Of a stretch of 32,664 nucleotides of DNA, positions 26,930 to 32,664 are shown in pieces (within the stretch, counting starts at the first letter, position 1; each line of letters opens with the position of its first letter). The position numbers and the translations under genes are program-made. This DNA is from a virus. The DNA lies in the IMG/VR virus record IMGVR_UViG_3300037010_001623, positions 1 through 32,664 of that record; one strand, written 5' to 3'. The notes under the pieces were generated by a model. It was given only the letters and a program-made list of their open reading frames with translations, searched no databases and was not told the origin of the DNA.

Positions 26930-27576
26930 GCCTCAGCCCTCCAATCCCGCAAAAATTCCCGCGCCGCCTCAGCCCGACGCGTTGAAGAACCCGCCGCATC
27001 AAACGGCACAGCCGTAGCCTCAACCAACGCAATACGCGCCGCATCCAGCCGCCCATAAGCCTCAGCAATCCACTGCATAGCGCCCGTCATCTCATCCATC
27101 AACGTCAACACCGTCGAATCCGCCACCACCGCCACATCCCCATAGAAAGTCTGCGTAACAGGCGCTTGCCCCTGCAAAATAGTAGTAACGATAGTCGTTT
27201 TAGGCGCAGGCAAAGCCGCACGCGGAACCGTGGTAGCCGCTTGTCGCGCAGGGGAAGAAGAGGATTGCAGCGAATCAAAGGCACGAATCACTTGCAGATG
27301 GAAACGTGGAGAAACCCACATAGCATACGCATACACCAGCTCCTTACAAACGTAAGTGCCTTTGTGCTTGCCGCCGTTGGTGGTCTTCACAGGTTCACTA
27401 CCCACATCTGGGTAGGAAGATTTGATTTCAGCAATCAGTTCTTGGGTTTGTTCCAAACGCAGGAAACGGTTTGGTTGATGCTTAGCAGCACCGCCAGCGG
27501 CAGTGTGCAGATCGTTAAGGGAGTATTTGCCATCAATGACGCGGATGGAGGACGCAAAAATAGTGATGTTTGACAT
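26926..27576 (-). CDS. KilA-N domain protein, probable antirepressor
   Basis: The 216-residue product has an N-terminal KilA-N domain: VIDGKYSLNDLHTAAGGAAK, PNRFLRLEQTQELIAEI, and TYVCKELVYAYAMWVSPRFH, the last ending in the VIRAFDSL helix. The C-terminal part is variable and helical. KilA-N/BRO-type proteins next to a C4-like RNA are antirepressors in P1-type immunity regions. ATG 27576 is preferred because the KilA-N domain begins right after it and AAGG lies 9 nt upstream. The frame is open for another 102 codons to an ATG at 27885 that overlaps the upstream gene stop, so an N-terminally extended form is possible. Confidence 0.82.
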   Translation of the reverse strand: MSNITIFASSIRVIDGKYSLNDLHTAAGGAAKHQPNRFLRLEQTQELIAEIKSSYPDVGSEPVKTTNGGKHKGTYVCKELVYAYAMWVSPRFHLQVIRAFDSLQSSSSPARQAATTVPRAALPAPKTTIVTTILQGQAPVTQTFYGDVAVVADSTVLTLMDEMTGAMQWIAEAYGRLDAARIALVEATAVPFDAAGSSTRRAEAAREFLRDWRAEA

Positions 27577-27585
27577 GATTGAAGC

Positions 27586-27790
27586 CTTATCTGTTGGAGA
27601 ATTTTCCCCACCAAACTGGTTGCAATCAGAAAATGGTGGGAACTGTACGGGGTTTGCAACTACTGGCAGATAAGAACCAGCCTTCCCGAAGGAAGCCCCG
27701 CACAGCCCCATAGAGGAGCTTTCTACACCCGCACGAAAACGCGGACGTAAAAAAAGACGCTGGTTGGAAGCGCCTATGCGCTTATCTGTT
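27586..27790 (-). promoter_or_regulatory. Two target sites of the C4-like RNA
   Basis: The leftward leader contains AACAGATAAG twice, at 27790-27781 and 27595-27586. The second covers AAGG, the only Shine-Dalgarno candidate for the KilA-N start. Both contain CAGATAAG, fully complementary to the CTTATCTG loop of the C4-like fold at 27643-27705. Two targets flanking one antisense element are the arrangement known from P4 (seqA, seqB, seqC) and P1/P7 c4. Confidence 0.68.
27643..27705 (-). ncRNA. C4-like antisense RNA
   Basis: The minus-strand RNA folds into a three-way junction: a closing helix CUGUGCGGGG/CCCCGUACAG (27705-27696 with 27652-27643, 10 bp), a hairpin CUUCC-UUCG-GGAAG, and a hairpin CUGG/CCAG with loop UUCUUAUCUG. 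The flanks GGGG... and UUCCCACC and the whole architecture match the C4 antisense RNA of phages P1/P7 and relatives. The loop is complementary to two sites in the same leader. It is presumably cut from the leader transcript and blocks translation or promotes termination upstream of the KilA-N gene, giving RNA-based immunity. A short, separately acting RNA has not been shown here. Confidence 0.78.
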
Positions 27791-27835
27791 ACAGGAGTTG
27801 CAGTCCCGGTAGCGGATTTTGCCGCTACAGGACTG

Positions 27836-27864
27836 AATGTAACCCTGCCCAACGTCCGTGTCAA
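27836..27864 (-). promoter_or_regulatory. Promoter of the C4-like RNA / KilA-N leader
   Basis: TTGACA (27864-27859, perfect -35), a 17-nt spacer and TACATT (27841-27836) in leftward orientation. It lies inside the start of the extended reading frame and about 130 nt before the C4-like fold, so transcription from it would make the leader RNA in a lysogen independently of the early operon. Confidence 0.7.
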
Positions 27865-27881
27865 TAAATTCAGTGGATAGA

Positions 27882-28226
27882 TCATGAAACACCCACCCGC
27901 ACCGACGCTTTCAACGTCGCCTTCAACTGCACCAGCGCATTTTCCGCCACCTTCTTGCCATTGGGCGTAACACACTGCCCAACCTGATTAGCCGCAAAAA
28001 ACACCGCCCGCCGCGCACTAAAATCATGCAGTTGCTTACGCACCAACGCCGCCTCATTCAAAAGCTGAATACGGATAAAGCACAGTTCATCATGCTTATC
28101 CGGCGTAATACGGCCCCATTTCGCCAAAAAGAACGCCCGATCACCCAGCACACGGCTATTCTCAGACAAAAACACATGGTTCGGATTCATCACCCGGTCT
28201 TTCGGATAATTGTTTTTAGTACTCAT
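27882..28226 (-). CDS. Unknown early protein
   Basis: A 114-residue protein starting MSTKNNYPKDRVMNPNHVFL after GGAGG, with a basic helical C-terminal half (QLLNEAALVRKQLHDFSARR, NALVQLKATLKASVRVGVS). Its stop overlaps an ATG at 27885 as ATGA, which would couple translation to the frame that runs through the C4-like leader into KilA-N. Not recognised. Confidence 0.68.
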   Translation of the reverse strand: MSTKNNYPKDRVMNPNHVFLSENSRVLGDRAFFLAKWGRITPDKHDELCFIRIQLLNEAALVRKQLHDFSARRAVFFAANQVGQCVTPNGKKVAENALVQLKATLKASVRVGVS

Positions 28227-28594
28227 GCCGCCACCTCCACCGAAGCGTGATCTAACGCAGCCAACACCTGCCAAACCAGCGCCAACAGAACCGGAACATC
28301 ATGCCAGCCATAAGCGCGAACCGCAGCGGAAAAAGCCCGATCATCTATGTAACGAATCATCCCATCACACACCACCACCGAGTCGGCTTGCCCGTCTTGG
28401 TCGCGGAACTCATCCAACGCCCCACACAACAACGCAGGGTTACAATCAAACAGCCGCGCAATCGCAAAATGCGACACGCGACGCTTACCTTCAACCATGC
28501 GAGTAGGGATTGCAGTTATCTGAACAGATAAATTACTGTTTTGAATGCCGTTATGGCATAAATCTTGATTAGTATTTTGTGTAAAACGTGGCAT
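28223..28594 (-). CDS. Unknown early protein
   Basis: A 123-residue protein starting MPRFTQNTNQDLCHNGIQNS at 28594 with GAGAG upstream; the longer frame adds only residues translated from the hairpin region. It contains RRVSHFAIARLFDCNPALLC, possibly a helix-turn-helix-like pair of helices, and AFSAAVRAYGWHDVPVLLAL. ATGA overlap with the next gene. It could be a small DNA-binding early regulator, but no family is clear. Confidence 0.65.
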   Translation of the reverse strand: MPRFTQNTNQDLCHNGIQNSNLSVQITAIPTRMVEGKRRVSHFAIARLFDCNPALLCGALDEFRDQDGQADSVVVCDGMIRYIDDRAFSAAVRAYGWHDVPVLLALVWQVLAALDHASVEVAA

Positions 28595-28615
28595 AATGAT
28601 TACTCTCAAATGTGA

Positions 28616-28657
28616 AACCGGAACACCTAGCCGCCAAGCCAAGTTCCGGTTTTTTTT
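28616..28657 (+). terminator. Rho-independent terminator, rightward
   Basis: AACCGGAAC (28616-28624) and GTTCCGGTT (28643-28651) form a 9-bp stem with an 18-nt loop, followed on the plus strand by T run to 28657. It stops rightward transcription although no rightward gene lies upstream, and sits just before the start of a leftward gene. It may guard the early leftward operon from, or define the 3' end of, an antisense transcript. Confidence 0.78.
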
Positions 28658-28757
28658 CGCCCGTCATTTCTGACAAGCACCCTGAGGAAAACCCTCTATC
28701 GGCGACTGCACCCAGCAACCGCCTGTCATAAGCACTCCTCTTATCTGATTTGATTGG

Positions 28758-29141
28758 TCAAACACCACTAACACTCCTACAACTCAAAGAAGCAACGCCG
28801 GGAGGGCAACCCCGACGCGCCGAAACCCGTTGGGTGAGCGTGTCAATCACCGCATCCGGCACGTTTATCATTGTCGTATCGTGTTCAGTGGTTGCTGCGA
28901 GGAAACCATTCAACCGAAGCCAAGCCTCAAGCAGCCTAGTGCGCTTATGCCCCGGCTCTTTGATGCAGCCATCCGAAAACAGCGAAAGCCACGAAGAATT
29001 AATGCCTGTTTCCTGCTTAATAGCGCGGAAATCGCGGCGTTCTTTGTTGCCTTTGCTGATAGCAGCCGTGTTCAACGCCGCAATAATCACGGCTAGTTCG
29101 GCTTCAATGTCTTCCATTACATGCTTGAGTGTTTCGTTCAT
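28758..29141 (-). CDS. Cro-like early regulator
   Basis: A 127-residue protein divergent from the CI-like gene. FRAIKQETGINSSWLSLFSD followed by EPGHKRTRLLEAWL looks like a helix-turn-helix DNA-binding region. It is the first leftward early gene, which is the place of Cro or a CII-like control gene. The 18-bp operator lies only 9 nt upstream of its ATG, and TTGACT (29176-29171) runs into the operator, so repression would be direct. The leader would be very short, maybe absent, and no clear Shine-Dalgarno sequence exists. Confidence 0.62.
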   Translation of the reverse strand: MNETLKHVMEDIEAELAVIIAALNTAAISKGNKERRDFRAIKQETGINSSWLSLFSDGCIKEPGHKRTRLLEAWLRLNGFLAATTEHDTTMINVPDAVIDTLTQRVSARRGCPPGVASLSCRSVSGV

Positions 29142-29147
29142 CCCTAT

Positions 29148-29176
29148 ATCGTTGAATATATTGAACGATAAGTCAA
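29148..29176. promoter_or_regulatory. Repressor operator and leftward early promoter
   Basis: CGTTGAATATATTGAACG (29150-29167), extended by AT/AT on both sides, is a near-perfect palindrome with one mismatched pair. The identical 18-mer recurs at 30265-30282. On the minus strand TTGACT (29176-29171) is the -35 candidate and the operator covers the spacer and -10 region (AACGAT at 17 nt, weak). It separates divergent regulator genes, as in lambdoid immunity regions. Confidence 0.8.
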
Positions 29177-29213
29177 GCGCAAAATGAACGCCACGTTCTG
29201 TAGAGTGATTAAT

Positions 29214-29675
29214 ATGGATACCAGAAAAGCAATCGCATCAAAAAACATACAAACGCTGCTTGAACTCAATCAAGACAGCATCTCCAATTTCGCGAGACGG
29301 TCAGGTATGGCCCCGTCAACTCTAACCACGTTCCTAAAATACCCAGAAGACCGGAACATAACCTTAGATCACCTCTTGGCAATCTCCGATATTTCCGGCA
29401 TTGAACTATGGACACTGTTCGTCCCAAATTTCCCCTACCGCAACACCCAAGGCAAGCGCATCACCAACATCAGCGCCGACGGCTACGCCCTGCTCCACAT
29501 CTACGAATCAGCCACGGACGAGCAACGCAAAAGCCTGCTTGACTATGCCTCATACCAGATGCGTGGCTCAGCAGCAGAAAGCAAAGTGCGCGACGTACAG
29601 TCCCGCTACCTCACCCCAACCCCGATCAACACCCCCATCCGCTACAAGGGTTGCAACGAAGACCACGACAAGTAG
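29214..29675 (+). CDS. CI-like repressor (HTH)
   Basis: A 153-residue protein starting MDTRKAIASKNIQTLLELNQ. DSISNFARRSGMAPSTLTTF with the following LDHLLAISDISGIELWTLF is an XRE-type helix-turn-helix of about 60 residues. The C-terminal half is short, with YALLHIYESATDEQRKSLLDYA; no LexA-type Ser-Lys protease motif is visible, so induction would have to occur by antirepressor rather than RecA cleavage, consistent with the KilA-N gene. ATG 29214 (AGAG upstream) is preferred over 29184, which falls too close to the operator and lacks a ribosome site. Confidence 0.8.
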   Translation: MDTRKAIASKNIQTLLELNQDSISNFARRSGMAPSTLTTFLKYPEDRNITLDHLLAISDISGIELWTLFVPNFPYRNTQGKRITNISADGYALLHIYESATDEQRKSLLDYASYQMRGSAAESKVRDVQSRYLTPTPINTPIRYKGCNEDHDK

Positions 29676-29728
29676 CCTAAAGAAACCACCCAGCAACCCA
29701 AGCGACCAAGCCGAACAATGGCGGAAAA

Positions 29729-30061
29729 ATGAAGCAACTGAATGACGTCAAGATAATTCCAAAAAACATCACATTGTCAGCCACCGCAATCGTGCGCAAA
29801 TATTGGCGCATCCGTATCCGCCGCCGCGCCTTCCACTCAGCCGCACTGATCGACACCCTCACACTACCCTTCGTACTCAATTTCATCACCTCCATCACCG
29901 CCACCACTTTTATTGCCTTATTCATGCCAACCCCTGCCTACAAAAGCCACTGGGTACTAACCACCATTGCCGCAGCATGGGCAATCGTCATACTACTGAC
30001 CATCGCCCTAACACTGTGGACAGCAAAACGCTACCGCAGGCGCACCAACGCCAAGGGTTGA
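29729..30061 (+). CDS. Small membrane protein after the repressor
   Basis: A 110-residue protein with a basic N-terminal half (RKYWRIRIRRRAFHSAALID), two membrane helices (about 43-67 and 76-97, LPFVLNFITSITATTFIALF and TIAAAWAIVILLTIALTLW) and a basic end (KRYRRR). It lies 53 nt after the repressor stop on the same strand, so it is probably expressed in lysogens. Position and topology fit a superinfection exclusion protein, though a leftward open frame overlaps it and the evidence is only architectural. Confidence 0.6.
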   Translation: MKQLNDVKIIPKNITLSATAIVRKYWRIRIRRRAFHSAALIDTLTLPFVLNFITSITATTFIALFMPTPAYKSHWVLTTIAAAWAIVILLTIALTLWTAKRYRRRTNAKG

Positions 30062-30158
30062 CGGGGTTCTCAGGGTTCGCCAACCCCGTCAACCCCTGCC
30101 AACTCAGTAAAAACATAAACTTACCACAATCGGGTTGACGCTCTGTCAACCCCGCAAC
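30055..30158. repeat. Cluster of inverted GGGTTGAC repeats
   Basis: GGGTTGACGGGGTT (30055-30068) and its exact reverse complement (30082-30095) form a 14-bp stem with a 13-nt loop. About 40 bp on, GGGTTGAC and GTCAACCCC recur (about 30134-30153) as a second inverted pair. Direct copies of GCCAACTC (near 30098, 30164, 30177) follow. There is no T run, so a simple terminator is unlikely. It lies between the membrane protein gene and the operator cluster. Confidence 0.8.
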
Positions 30159-30212
30159 CCCGCGCCAACTCATAACGCCAACTCTGTCAACTACACAATC
30201 ATTCTATCCCCG

Positions 30213-30282
30213 CGTTGAAATAATTTGAAAGCCCGTTGAATATATTTATTGACTTGCTGCTTACCGTTGAATATATTGAACG
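30213..30282 (+). promoter_or_regulatory. Rightward early promoter with three operator-like sites
   Basis: TTGACT (30249-30254), 17 nt, TATATT (30272-30277) is a strong sigma-70-type promoter. The exact 18-bp operator CGTTGAATATATTGAACG (30265-30282) covers the -10. Upstream, CGTTGAATATATTTATTGAC (30234-30253) and CGTTGAAATAATTTGAAAG (30213-30231) look like two weaker operators. Three graded sites recall lambda OR. The promoter should drive the operon starting at 30601 and be silent in lysogens. Confidence 0.82.
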
Positions 30283-30600
30283 ACATCAGCACGGCGAAAC
30301 GGAAAACACCCCGAATCACCCGCTAATAACAGCGAATCCCAGCGGTTCGCCGCTACTTAACAAATTGACCAACCCTAACCGGAAATAAATACAGGCTCGG
30401 CTAATTTAAAACAGCCAAGAGCGCGGGAGGGAGTGAGTCACACCCAGACTGGTGTGCAAACGGGTCAAGATCACCGTGACCTAGGGCAACAACAACGGAA
30501 TCACTTAATCAATCGTTCCAACCTCCTCACAACAACTTGCTAGCAAGGAGGATGTTGGCGCGATTACCAACCAAGTCACCCAACCAAACCGGAGAAGCAT
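30283..30600 (+). other. Long structured leader (318 nt) of the rightward operon
   Basis: No gene is evident between the promoter and the ATG at 30601. The leader can fold into CACACC/GGTGTG (30439-30444, 30451-30456), GGTCA/TGACC (30463-30467, 30477-30481) and a longer element in which CCAACCTCCT (30518-30527) pairs with AGGAGG plus GTTGG (30546-30558). AGGAGG is followed at once by ATG TTG, a possible 28-codon ORF overlapping the next gene, but the SD-start distance is too small for normal use. Confidence 0.5.
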
Positions 30601-30918
30601 ATGGCTTACTATTACCAGCACATCACCCTATTCGATAACGGCAACGTTTGCTGTGGCGAAGTAACTAACATTGATCTAGCAGTAGAGATGTGGAACGAAG
30701 ACTTCTACGTATCCAACACCTCTTGGGAAAGCAAACCAACCGAAGAAAAGCAGATCATTATCGAAGAAACATTAAACTACGCCGCCGAATTAGCCAGAAC
30801 CGCAGCAGAAAAAGCCACCGCTAGTGCCGCTTACCACCAAGCGTGCAAAATGAGATACCACACTAAGCAGCCATCCCTAGAAACAGAAAAATTCACAAAA
30901 ACCGCAAACCCCAAGTAG
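30601..30918 (+). CDS. Unknown protein, first gene of rightward operon
   Basis: A 105-residue acidic protein starting MAYYYQHITLFDNGNVCCGE, with CGGAGAAG upstream. The middle has VEMWNEDFYVSNTSWE and a long helix (IIEETLNYAAELARTAAEKA); the C terminus is basic. No signal peptide or membrane segment. Not recognised. A terminator follows it at 30931-30968, so the downstream secreted-protein genes need read-through or their own promoter. Confidence 0.75.
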   Translation: MAYYYQHITLFDNGNVCCGEVTNIDLAVEMWNEDFYVSNTSWESKPTEEKQIIIEETLNYAAELARTAAEKATASAAYHQACKMRYHTKQPSLETEKFTKTANPK

Positions 30919-30930
30919 CGGTAAGCCCTT

Positions 30931-30968
30931 GGCTGGAACAAATCCCCAATAGTTCCAGCCCTTTTTAA
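30931..30968 (+). terminator. Rho-independent terminator
   Basis: GGCTGGAAC (30931-30939) and GTTCCAGCC (30952-30960) form a perfect 9-bp stem with a 12-nt loop, followed by CTTTTTAATT. It closes the transcription unit of the 30601 gene. Confidence 0.9.
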
Positions 30969-30969
30969 T

Positions 30970-31029
30970 TAGCGCCTTACTGATGTTTATCAGTACTCCT
31001 CCTCTCCTAGCGGTATCGGTAGGGCGCTA
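30970..31029 (+). ncRNA. Putative three-way-junction RNA element
   Basis: TAGCGCC (30970-30976) pairs with GGCGCTA (31023-31029). Inside lie a 6-bp hairpin ACTGAT-GTTT-ATCAGT (30979-30994) and a second hairpin CTAGCG-GTAT-CGGTAG (31007-31022, five pairs and one G-G mismatch). The element starts just after the terminator and precedes the secreted-protein gene by about 50 nt. No known riboswitch class is recognised; it may be a cis-regulatory leader element or chance folding. Confidence 0.42.
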
Positions 31030-31081
31030 TTTAAAAAGGACTTTGGGCAACGGCAAGGATACGCCAAACAATAACCTTAAA

Positions 31082-31486
31082 ATGAGTATTTCCAACATGT
31101 TAAAGCTATCAAAAGCACAACAAAGCTCCCTGTATTTCGGTCTGTCCATTATCAGCGGCTTACTCGCCGCCGCACTGGTAGCAAGCCAACCTGCTCACGC
31201 AGACGCGCCTTTCGCCGTTGATCACAGCGACTACGACGCAGCACGCAGCGACTCAGAATCAGAATGCCGCGTCCTCACCAAGCCAGACGCAAACGGCAAC
31301 ATCGACGCATTCAACCGCTGTGTGCAGATCACGATGCACGACCGCTACGGATTCGGAACACTACCCGACACCGTACAAAGCCAGAACGTACCGCTTGAAA
31401 CAACCCCGTGGGGTGTCTACCGCGAACCCGCAGAAGTAGCACAAGCATTAGCCGCACAAGCCACGCGCAACGGAGCAATCCAATGA
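31082..31486 (+). CDS. Small secreted protein
   Basis: Starting at ATG 31082, the 134-residue product has a signal peptide: KLSKAQQSSLYFGLSIISGL, then LAAALVASQPAHA with likely cleavage after AHA. The mature part is acidic and holds two Cys (ESECRVLTKPD, FNRCVQITMHDRYGFG), which could form a disulfide in the periplasm. Alternative ATGs at 30983 (overlapping the RNA element) and 31097 exist; no start has a strong Shine-Dalgarno sequence. It overlaps the next gene by 4 nt. Not recognised. Confidence 0.65.
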   Translation: MSISNMLKLSKAQQSSLYFGLSIISGLLAAALVASQPAHADAPFAVDHSDYDAARSDSESECRVLTKPDANGNIDAFNRCVQITMHDRYGFGTLPDTVQSQNVPLETTPWGVYREPAEVAQALAAQATRNGAIQ

Positions 31487-31701
31487 TCAACAAACACATT
31501 TTGTTAATGCTTATCGTTGCAGTAGCCGCCATGCAAGCCGCCAACGCAGCATCACCCAAAGCACCCACTGCAAAAATCCCAGTTATCGCAGGCACATACA
31601 CCCCGCCAGCAACTGAAGACTGGGGCTGCGGAACAGGCAAGCCAATCACCATCCGAGAGGACAAGAGCCGCATCTGCCCAATCGACAGAAAGTACAAATA
31701 A
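31483..31701 (+). CDS. Small secreted protein
   Basis: A 72-residue protein with a clear signal peptide (NKHILLMLIVAVAAMQAANA, cleavage near residue 22) and a mature part of about 50 residues with two Cys (DWGCGTGKP, SRICPIDRKYK). ATGA overlap with the previous gene indicates coupled translation, so the two secreted proteins may act together. Not recognised. An ATGCCCC/GGGGCAT hairpin without a T run follows at 31708-31729. Confidence 0.72.
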   Translation: MINKHILLMLIVAVAAMQAANAASPKAPTAKIPVIAGTYTPPATEDWGCGTGKPITIREDKSRICPIDRKYK

Positions 31702-31732
31702 AAATGCCCCTTGGTAGGGGCATCCACTAACC

Positions 31733-31768
31733 ACGCTGCACCTGTTTTTGAACGGGCGGGTGCAGCAA
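31733..31768 (+). promoter_or_regulatory. Hairpin just before a ribosome site
   Basis: GCTGCACC and GGTGCAGC form an 8-bp stem (about 31735-31742 and 31759-31766) and are followed directly by AAGGAG, the Shine-Dalgarno sequence of the 50-residue gene. It could protect the RNA after processing or insulate translation from the upstream genes; there is no T run. Confidence 0.55.
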
Positions 31769-31779
31769 GGAGTATCAAC

Positions 31780-31932
31780 ATGTTACAGGCAAAACAACCC
31801 ATCGAACAAGCCACCCGCAACGACTTCAAGGCGATTTTCCGCGAATTAGGGCGATTGCACCGCATGGGCTACCACACCAAATACAAAAAAGTGGACAACA
31901 CCACTATCGTACTAACGGAGAAATCCGCATGA
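31780..31932 (+). CDS. Unknown 50-residue protein
   Basis: MLQAKQPIEQATRNDFKAIF continues as a basic helix and ends TTIVLTEKSA. A strong AAGGAG lies 9 nt before the ATG, and its stop overlaps the next start (ATGA). Cytoplasmic by sequence. Not recognised. Confidence 0.7.
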   Translation: MLQAKQPIEQATRNDFKAIFRELGRLHRMGYHTKYKKVDNTTIVLTEKSA

Positions 31933-32664
31933 CACTAGCTATCAAATCACTGCGCATCCTCGCAGGCGTAACCAGTGCAATCAGCGCAGCAGCAGCAGTA
32001 CCCGCCGCAATCACAATGGGTGGTGGCACCGTATTCGGCGTAGCGATTGTTTCCGCAACTGCCGCCGTCATCTACGCCAATTGGCACTACGTATCAGTAG
32101 CACAACCCACCACGGACGGCGAACAAGCCATCCGCGTCGGTGCAGCACTTACCGCCATCGCATTTTCCGCCGCAGTGGTGTTTGGCATCCACACCAGTGC
32201 CCAACTAAAAGCCGTTGACGCTTCCGCAAAAGCAAACGAATCGGCAATCACGCTCTACACCAATCAAGAAAGCAGTCGGATGGCAACCTTGGCAAGCCTC
32301 AACATAGAGTTGCGTTCAACGTCAAAATCCAAAAACCCCGTTGAATACGCAGAGCTACAACGCCAGATCGACAAGCAATCCACGCCCACCCCCAAAGATG
32401 TGGCAAGCACCGACAACGCTGCACCAACCGTCAACGGCATCTACTCATGGATTGTCGCCGCCTCCTTTGAAATCGTCACGCCAGCCCTGCTGATCATCGC
32501 AGGTCTATTCGGCCGCCACCGCAAACGCCCACAAGACACCGCAACTGCATCAACAGTAGCGCAACTCAAAGCAGCACTGGAAGCAGCAGAGGCGAAGGCA
32601 GCATCAACTGAACATCAACTCACCGCAACTCAAACCGCAACTGCATCAACAGTAGCGCAACTCA
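31929..32664 (+). CDS. Multi-pass membrane protein with coiled tail, 3' end outside
   Basis: The first 245 residues are in the window and the frame is open to the edge. Predicted membrane helices lie near residues 8-28, 32-52, 68-88 and 172-195 (NGIYSWIVAASFEIVTPALL), with a charged helical loop at 90-150 (AYAELQRQIDKQ-type heptads) and a basic stop GRHRKRP. After residue 203 an Ala/Thr/Gln-rich coiled region begins, encoded by a 96-bp repeat. The arrangement of membrane part and cytoplasmic coil could be a sensor or exclusion protein; function unknown. Confidence 0.75.
   Translation, partial: MTLAIKSLRILAGVTSAISAAAAVPAAITMGGGTVFGVAIVSATAAVIYANWHYVSVAQPTTDGEQAIRVGAALTAIAFSAAVVFGIHTSAQLKAVDASAKANESAITLYTNQESSRMATLASLNIELRSTSKSKNPVEYAELQRQIDKQSTPTPKDVASTDNAAPTVNGIYSWIVAASFEIVTPALLIIAGLFGRHRKRPQDTATASTVAQLKAALEAAEAKAASTEHQLTATQTATASTVAQL
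32541..32664. repeat. 96-bp-period direct repeat in the membrane protein tail
   Basis: The block beginning GCAACTGCATCAACAGTAGC at 32541 recurs exactly at 32637 and continues to the window edge (at least 28 nt identical). The period is 96 bp or 32 codons, and the encoded ATASTVAQL unit repeats in frame, so the coil is probably built from several such units beyond the window. Confidence 0.85.

Noticed and set aside
29677-29925. Leftward 82-residue frame with a hydrophobic C terminus
   Set aside because: It overlaps the rightward two-helix membrane protein, which has better topology, follows the repressor on its strand and has a usable ribosome site; mirrored hydrophobicity is common on the opposite strand.

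Overview
This window is most of a temperate tailed-phage genome, either a prophage or a free temperate phage. It has an HK97-type head, a siphovirus-type tail and a lambda-like regulatory plan. Shine-Dalgarno sites, the lysis genes and the regulators suggest a proteobacterial host, probably a gammaproteobacterium, but nothing in the window fixes the genus. I see no integrase, tRNA gene or attachment site; these may lie outside the window.

Layout. Positions 1-29141 are transcribed almost entirely leftward (minus strand). Read in the direction of transcription, starting at the Cro-like gene near 29.1 kb, the order is: two small early genes; a leader that folds like the C4 antisense RNA of phage P1 and precedes a KilA-N (antirepressor-like) gene; a DnaB helicase and a DnaT-like primosomal protein; a proline-repeat protein and a Q-like zinc-finger antiterminator; a ParB-methyltransferase fusion, a short fold-type-II PLP enzyme, a 37-residue gene and an NPPY methyltransferase with DUF4942; a first late-promoter module; lysis genes (endolysin, small coiled protein, holin); HNH endonuclease and terminase small and large subunits; an accessory island (rightward DUF4236/LprI-like gene, leftward Phd-like antitoxin, broken small ORF); a second late-promoter module; then portal, S49 protease, major capsid protein, head-tail connectors, tail tube, tail chaperones with a -1 frameshift, tape measure protein with an internal lysozyme domain, and a collagen-like tail fibre.

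The rightward side (29.2-32.7 kb) holds the CI-like repressor, a small membrane protein, an operator cluster with a strong promoter, a long structured leader, and an operon of small secreted and membrane proteins that runs off the right end.

How it works together (inference). The repressor binds an 18-bp operator that occurs in both control regions and shuts off the leftward early and rightward operons. The KilA-N protein may act as an antirepressor held in check by the C4-like RNA. Replication proteins follow, and then the Q-like protein probably lets polymerase read through the terminators after two near-identical promoter-hairpin modules, turning on lysis, packaging and structural genes. 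The ParB-methyltransferase/PLP pair is the best candidate for an undescribed DNA-modification function. The twin promoter-hairpin-terminator modules and twin SD-in-loop leaders are the best candidates for undescribed RNA or transcriptional control.
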